Notes under the pieces: generated by a model
The model's input: the letters and a program-made list of their open reading frames with translations, nothing else
Database searches by the model: none
Told to the model about the DNA's origin: nothing
In this document: piece after piece, positions 6,678 to 8,877 of the stretch
How the letters are laid out: each line of letters opens with the position of its first letter
How positions within the stretch are numbered: the stretch's first letter is position 1
Program-made: the position numbers and the translations under genes
NCBI GenBank assembly: GCA_023387935.1
Contig: JAEWHG010000202.1
Coordinates: 1-8,877, forward strand
DNA length: 8,877 nt
Origin: Bacillota bacterium
Lineage (GTDB): Bacteria; Bacillota; Clostridia; Peptostreptococcales; Natronincolaceae
Direction of reading: 5' to 3'

Positions 6678-7316
6678 TTAACTACTAAAGTCCTCTAATA
6701 GTTGATATACATCTTCCAATGTTTCTACAATAATTCCCCTCTGTAATTTTTCTTGATCTACTGTAGGTAAATTCTTTATAGATACTTCTGTTCGTTCTAT
6801 TAAAACTTTTTCTCCATCTTCTTCATATTTATATATGGAGATATATCCATTATTTACGGAAATTAGATAGTGATTTGGACAAACCTTATTTACCATCTTA
6901 ACTAAAACAATTTCATTTTTTGAAAAACTTTCAATTTCCCACTTGGAGTTATTTTCCTTTATATATTTTTCAAGACCTTTCTCATTTAAGCCTATTAGCT
7001 CTAATGTTGGTTCTGCTGTTTCTTTTATAGTATCATTACATTGTGTATATCGTGTTTTATATAATATTGTAGTTTCTTTGCTAATCGCATCTCCATAGTT
7101 TGTGACCATAGTTTCATCATTATTTACGTTGTGTATACTGTTCTGTTGAGCTTTAATCAATGCCTCTAGCTGTTTTTGATTGTTTTGCCTTGCAAGTTTT
7201 TCTTTTGCTATTTCAGCAGAGTATCTATAATATCCTATTCCAAAACCAATTGAGGAAAAAAACAAAGCCACAATTACTGCTCCAATTATTAATGGTACTC
7301 TATTTTTTCTTTTCAT
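6678..7316 (-). CDS. BofC C-terminal-domain protein, membrane anchored
   Basis: The 212-residue protein has a basic N-terminus, one membrane helix at about 7-29, and a polar, probably coiled-coil stretch at about 31-60 rich in K, E and Q. A C-terminal domain follows at about 85-212. That domain resembles the BofC C-terminal family: HYLISVNNGYISIYKYEEDG, then KNLPTVDQEKLQRGI and VETLEDVYQLLEDF. Two cysteines, C93 (TRYTQC) and C146 (NKVCPNHY), may pair. In Bacillus, BofC restrains the SpoIVB protease in the sigma-K checkpoint. Clostridia often lack that checkpoint, so the role here is open. Position upstream of the ruv genes matches bofC-ruvA in B. subtilis as I recall it. AGGAGG lies 8 bases before the ATG. 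The 168-bp gap to the divergent DUF378 gene must hold both promoters, but none stands out. Confidence 0.75.
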   Translation of the reverse strand: MKRKNRVPLIIGAVIVALFFSSIGFGIGYYRYSAEIAKEKLARQNNQKQLEALIKAQQNSIHNVNNDETMVTNYGDAISKETTILYKTRYTQCNDTIKETAEPTLELIGLNEKGLEKYIKENNSKWEIESFSKNEIVLVKMVNKVCPNHYLISVNNGYISIYKYEEDGEKVLIERTEVSIKNLPTVDQEKLQRGIIVETLEDVYQLLEDFSS

Positions 7317-7484
7317 TTAGAAAACCTCCTAATCTATCTAGAAGATTATTCTAACCAATTTCTTGAAATTTAAACCTTATATAGTTTCAAAAAATAAATA
7401 AAAAATGGTATTATTTATTAGTAAATTAGCAATACTAAGGTAAAAGTTAATTTAAAATAATTATAAATTAGGGGTGTTATACTT

Positions 7485-7691
7485 ATGGATAGACTAGCTT
7501 TATTACTTGTCATTATTGGAGCATTAAACTGGGGATTAATTGGTTTATTTCAATTTGATTTAGTTGCATCAATATTCGGCGGACAAGAAGCTTTAGTAAG
7601 TAGAATTATTTACTCTTTGGTTGGTATAGCAGGTATTTATTGTATCAGTCTATTGTTTAGAGAAAGACATGTAGAACCTACTAAAGAATAA
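7485..7691 (+). CDS. DUF378 family small membrane protein
   Basis: The 68-residue protein carries the DUF378 signature ALLLVIIGALNWGLIGLFQFDLVASIFGG (5-33). A second hydrophobic helix, IIYSLVGIAGIYCISLLF (41-58), is followed by a short charged tail. It is predicted to be a two-helix inner-membrane protein similar to B. subtilis YuzA, whose function is unknown. AGGGGTG lies 8 bases before the ATG. It stands alone on the plus strand, divergent from the BofC-like gene and convergent with the selenocysteine tRNA, with a short terminator downstream. Confidence 0.9.
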   Translation: MDRLALLLVIIGALNWGLIGLFQFDLVASIFGGQEALVSRIIYSLVGIAGIYCISLLFRERHVEPTKE

Positions 7692-7724
7692 TCAAAGGTT
7701 TGTATCAAAATAGAAAGTGAATTT

Positions 7725-7748
7725 TAGGGCTGAGATGCCCTATTTTTA
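7725..7748 (+). terminator. Probable terminator of the DUF378 gene
   Basis: TAGGGC and GCCCTA form a 6-bp stem around TGAGAT, followed by TTTTT, 33 bases after the DUF378 stop codon. The stem is short, so termination may be modest. Confidence 0.6.
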
Positions 7749-7766
7749 TGCACAGATAGATTATAC

Positions 7767-7799
7767 AAAAAAACAGCTACAACAAAATTGTTATAACTG
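7767..7799 (-). terminator. Rho-independent terminator of the selenocysteine tRNA gene
   Basis: On the minus strand CAGTTATAAC (7799-7790), loop AATTTT and GTTGTAGCTG (7783-7774) form ten pairs, two of them G-U in RNA, followed by seven T residues (7773-7767). It begins 16 bases after the tRNA 3' end. The wobble pairs would be mismatches on the plus strand, so it serves the tRNA transcript. Confidence 0.85.
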
Positions 7800-7814
7800 C
7801 TTAGTTACTATATT

Positions 7815-7911
7815 TGGCGGGAGTACGTGGGAATCGAACCCACCTAAGAAGCTACTAACCCCTCACAATGGTTTTGAAGACCATAGGGCACACCAGCACC
7901 CATCTACCCCC
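7815..7911 (-). tRNA. selC: Selenocysteine tRNA, anticodon UCA
   Basis: This 97-base gene with encoded CCA inserts selenocysteine at SECIS-marked UGA codons. Its parts, on the minus strand, are an acceptor 5' strand GGGGGUAG pairing with GUACUCCC (seven pairs, then a G-G apposition at the eighth), AU, and a six-pair D stem GGGUGC/GUGCCC with loop UGGU. The anticodon arm AUGGU-CUUCAAA-ACCAU has UCA encoded at 7877-7875. A long variable arm follows, then the T arm GUGGG-UUCGAUU-CCCAC, discriminator G and CCA (7817-7815). The long D stem, extra variable arm, UCA anticodon and G discriminator match the E. coli tRNA-Sec layout. It implies that selA, selB and selD exist elsewhere in the genome. None is in this window, and no gene here visibly contains an in-frame UGA. 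It has its own promoter and terminator. Confidence 0.96.
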
Positions 7912-7939
7912 ATATGCTATTAATTGTTACTACTAGTGT

Positions 7940-7968
7940 AGTATAGCATATTTTTCCTCTCACTTCAA
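7940..7968 (-). promoter_or_regulatory. Sigma-A promoter of the selenocysteine tRNA gene
   Basis: On the minus strand TTGAAG (7968-7963) and TATACT (7945-7940) are separated by exactly 17 bases, close to TTGACA/TATAAT. Transcription would start near 7933, giving a leader of about 22 bases before the tRNA 5' end. The -10 overlaps one arm of an inverted repeat (7912-7920 and 7943-7951). Confidence 0.75.
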
Positions 7969-8012
7969 TAGTTTATATTTTTCCACAAGATTTTTATATC
8001 ATAATAATTACT

Positions 8013-8567
8013 CTACTTATCCCTTAAAATCGTATTTATTTTAAATGCAACTACAGACCCTATGATCGCTTTTATTAGATCTCCCAATAAAAAAGGAATT
8101 ACTGCAACTTGCAGGGTTTTTATATAATTCATCTTCATTACATAACTCATATATGTTGCTCCAAATAAGTAAGTAACAGGCATTCCTACTAAAACAGCTA
8201 CTATAAGATATCTATATAACTTTACTTTTTTTCCTTTTAAACAACTTATTGCAATAGCAGAAAATAAAAATCCGACTATAAATCCTCCCGTTGGACCAAA
8301 TAATACTCCTAAACCACTACCTCCACCTGAAAATACAGGTAATCCAGCAGCACCAAGTAATATAAATATAAGAACAGATACTCCACTATGTAAGGGATTT
8401 AAAATTAAAGCTATTAAATTAACTACTATTGTTTGGGCAGTAATCATTATTGGGGTGAATGGTAAGGGAAATACAATATAAGATGATATACAAAGTAACG
8501 CTGTACACAAAGATATTCTCATCATTTCACTTATAGATATTTTTTTAGAACTTTTTATTGTCTCCAT
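8013..8567 (-). CDS. bioY: BioY, biotin-binding S component of an ECF transporter
   Basis: BioY is the membrane-embedded biotin-binding subunit that works with an energy-coupling module (EcfA/EcfT or BioMN). The protein has 184 residues, the usual length, with about six hydrophobic segments. The family signature GLPVFSGGGSGLGVLFGPTGGFIVGF spans 75-100, and PFLLGDLIKA (158-167) is the conserved C-terminal motif. A start 6 codons earlier (8585) has no ribosome binding site, whereas AAAGGA lies about 9 bases before the ATG at 8567, so the inner start is used. No ATPase or T-component gene adjoins it, which suggests a shared ECF module elsewhere. It has its own promoter with a BirA-type operator and ends with TAG. 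No clear terminator separates it from the tRNA gene downstream. Confidence 0.96.
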   Translation of the reverse strand: METIKSSKKISISEMMRISLCTALLCISSYIVFPLPFTPIMITAQTIVVNLIALILNPLHSGVSVLIFILLGAAGLPVFSGGGSGLGVLFGPTGGFIVGFLFSAIAISCLKGKKVKLYRYLIVAVLVGMPVTYLFGATYMSYVMKMNYIKTLQVAVIPFLLGDLIKAIIGSVVAFKINTILRDK

Positions 8568-8621
8568 AATTATAATTCCTTTCATTAATATATTTTATTG
8601 AATAAATTCATTCCCAAAATA

Positions 8622-8650
8622 AGTATAACAGGAATAGATACATTGGTCAA
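8622..8650 (-). promoter_or_regulatory. Sigma-A promoter of bioY
   Basis: On the minus strand TTGACC (8650-8645) and TATACT (8627-8622) are separated by 17 bases. The predicted start near 8615 gives a leader of about 48 bases. The -35 lies inside the downstream half-site of the BirA-type operator. Confidence 0.82.
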
Positions 8651-8676
8651 CCTGATTTATTTTTCAGGTTAACCAA
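8643..8676. promoter_or_regulatory. BirA-type biotin operator
   Basis: TTGGTCAACC (8643-8652) and GGTTAACCAA (8667-8676) are inverted half-sites separated by 14 bases, differing from perfect symmetry at one base. With the flanking TGA/TCA and an outer A/T pair, the arms extend to 14 bases each. Half-site sequence and spacing match the BirA (biotin ligase/repressor) sites known upstream of biotin genes in Firmicutes. Covering the -35 of bioY, it should repress the gene when biotin is plentiful. Confidence 0.85.
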
Positions 8677-8690
8677 TTGATGAAGTTAAA

Positions 8691-8718
8691 TAAAAAAAGA
8701 CCACAAATTATGTGATCT
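8691..8718 (-). terminator. Rho-independent terminator of a minus-strand gene to the right
   Basis: On the minus strand AGATCACA (8718-8711), loop TAATT and TGTGGTCT (8705-8698) form an eight-pair stem with one G-U, followed by a T-run (8698-8692). The gene it served must lie to the right and is now separated from it by the insertion sequence, whose end starts about 2 bases away. Confidence 0.72.
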
Positions 8719-8726
8719 CTGATGTG

Positions 8727-8765
8727 CACCCCAGAAGTTAGACCAAAAATCTAATTTGTGGGGTG
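8727..8765 (+). promoter_or_regulatory. Hairpin at the IS end that covers the OrfA ribosome binding site
   Basis: CACCCC (8727-8732) pairs with GGGGTG (8760-8765), and AAGTTAGA (8735-8742) pairs with TCTAATTT (8750-8757) with one G-U. There is a 2-by-2 internal loop and a CCAAAAA apical loop. GGGGTG is the apparent ribosome binding site, 5 bases before the ATG at 8771. Transcripts entering from outside would fold and hide it, a known protective design in insertion sequences. Confidence 0.6.
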
Positions 8766-8770
8766 TTTTT

Positions 8771-8877
8771 ATGTCTAAATACGATGAAGAGTTTAAACAA
8801 AGTGTTGTTGATGCTTACTTATCTGGTGAAGGTGGATATAAGCTATTAGCTAAAAAATTTGGAGTGAGAAGTAAAAC
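8771..8877 (+). CDS. IS3-family transposase OrfA (N-terminal 35 codons)
   Basis: The frame begins at ATG 8771 and runs off the right edge. It reads MSKYDEEFKQSVVDAYLSGE and then GGYKLLAKKFGVRSKT. This is the helix-turn-helix N-terminus of IS150-type OrfA proteins, which bind the terminal inverted repeats. In complete elements OrfA is joined to the DDE-catalytic OrfB by -1 frameshifting, but neither the slippery site nor orfB is in view. GGGGTG just upstream serves as ribosome binding site. Confidence 0.88.
   Translation, partial: MSKYDEEFKQSVVDAYLSGEGGYKLLAKKFGVRSK

Larger units (their letters stand above)
8720..8877 (+). mobile_element. Left end of an IS3-family (IS150-like) insertion sequence
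   Basis: The sequence from TGATGTGCACCCCAGAAG (8720 onward) through TTAGACC resembles the terminal inverted repeats of IS150-group elements, which begin TG and contain an ACCCC...AGTT(A/G)GAC core. It is followed at once by an OrfA start. The right end and target duplication are outside the window, so the exact boundary cannot be verified and may be off by a few bases. Confidence 0.8.

Noticed and set aside
7717..7923. Plus-strand open frame of 68 codons
   Set aside because: It lies antisense across the whole selenocysteine tRNA gene and its terminator and has no family resemblance. It is open by chance.

Overview
The window looks like chromosomal DNA of a low-GC, endospore-forming Firmicute of the class Clostridia. 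The sequence is AT-rich with strong AGGAGG-type ribosome binding sites. It carries a SpoIID-family gene, a BofC-like gene and a selenocysteine tRNA, a combination typical of amino-acid-fermenting clostridia such as Alkaliphilus-type organisms. The genus is an inference; the sequence contains no direct taxonomic marker. Most genes lie on the minus strand.

Positions 1-6373, read right to left, hold a DNA-repair and tRNA-modification cluster: ruvC, ruvA, ruvB, a SpoIID/LytB-family gene with a signal peptide, queA, tgt and the start of yajC. A BofC-like membrane-anchored gene (6678-7316) lies just upstream. From memory, Bacillus subtilis has bofC-ruvA-ruvB-queA-tgt-yajC in the same order, so this is a conserved neighbourhood with ruvC and the spoIID-like gene added. 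RuvABC branch-migrates and cleaves Holliday junctions, Tgt and QueA perform successive steps of queuosine synthesis, and YajC belongs to the Sec translocon. Start codons of ruvA and ruvB were moved inward to the sites with good ribosome binding sites. Sigma-H-like promoters can be seen before the spoIID-like gene and before yajC.

The most striking anomaly is in tgt. An in-frame TAG at 447-449 replaces a conserved leucine codon and cuts the protein from 372 to 320 residues, removing the fourth zinc ligand. The following 51 sense codons are intact and family-like up to a second TAG at 291-293. TAG also ends ruvA, ruvC and bioY, so it is a genuine stop here.

Positions 6374-6677 hold two copies of a 74/75-bp tandem repeat, each with two hairpins, followed by the terminator of the BofC-like gene. 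Positions 7485-7691 encode a DUF378 membrane protein on the plus strand, facing a complete selenocysteine tRNA gene (7815-7911, minus) with its own sigma-A promoter and terminator. Positions 8013-8567 encode BioY, the biotin-binding component of an ECF transporter, with a BirA-type operator overlapping the promoter -35.

The right edge (about 8720 onward) is the left end of an IS3-family (IS150-like) insertion sequence with the first 35 codons of its OrfA. It abuts an older minus-strand terminator. I found no CRISPR array, phage module or clearly new multi-gene system.
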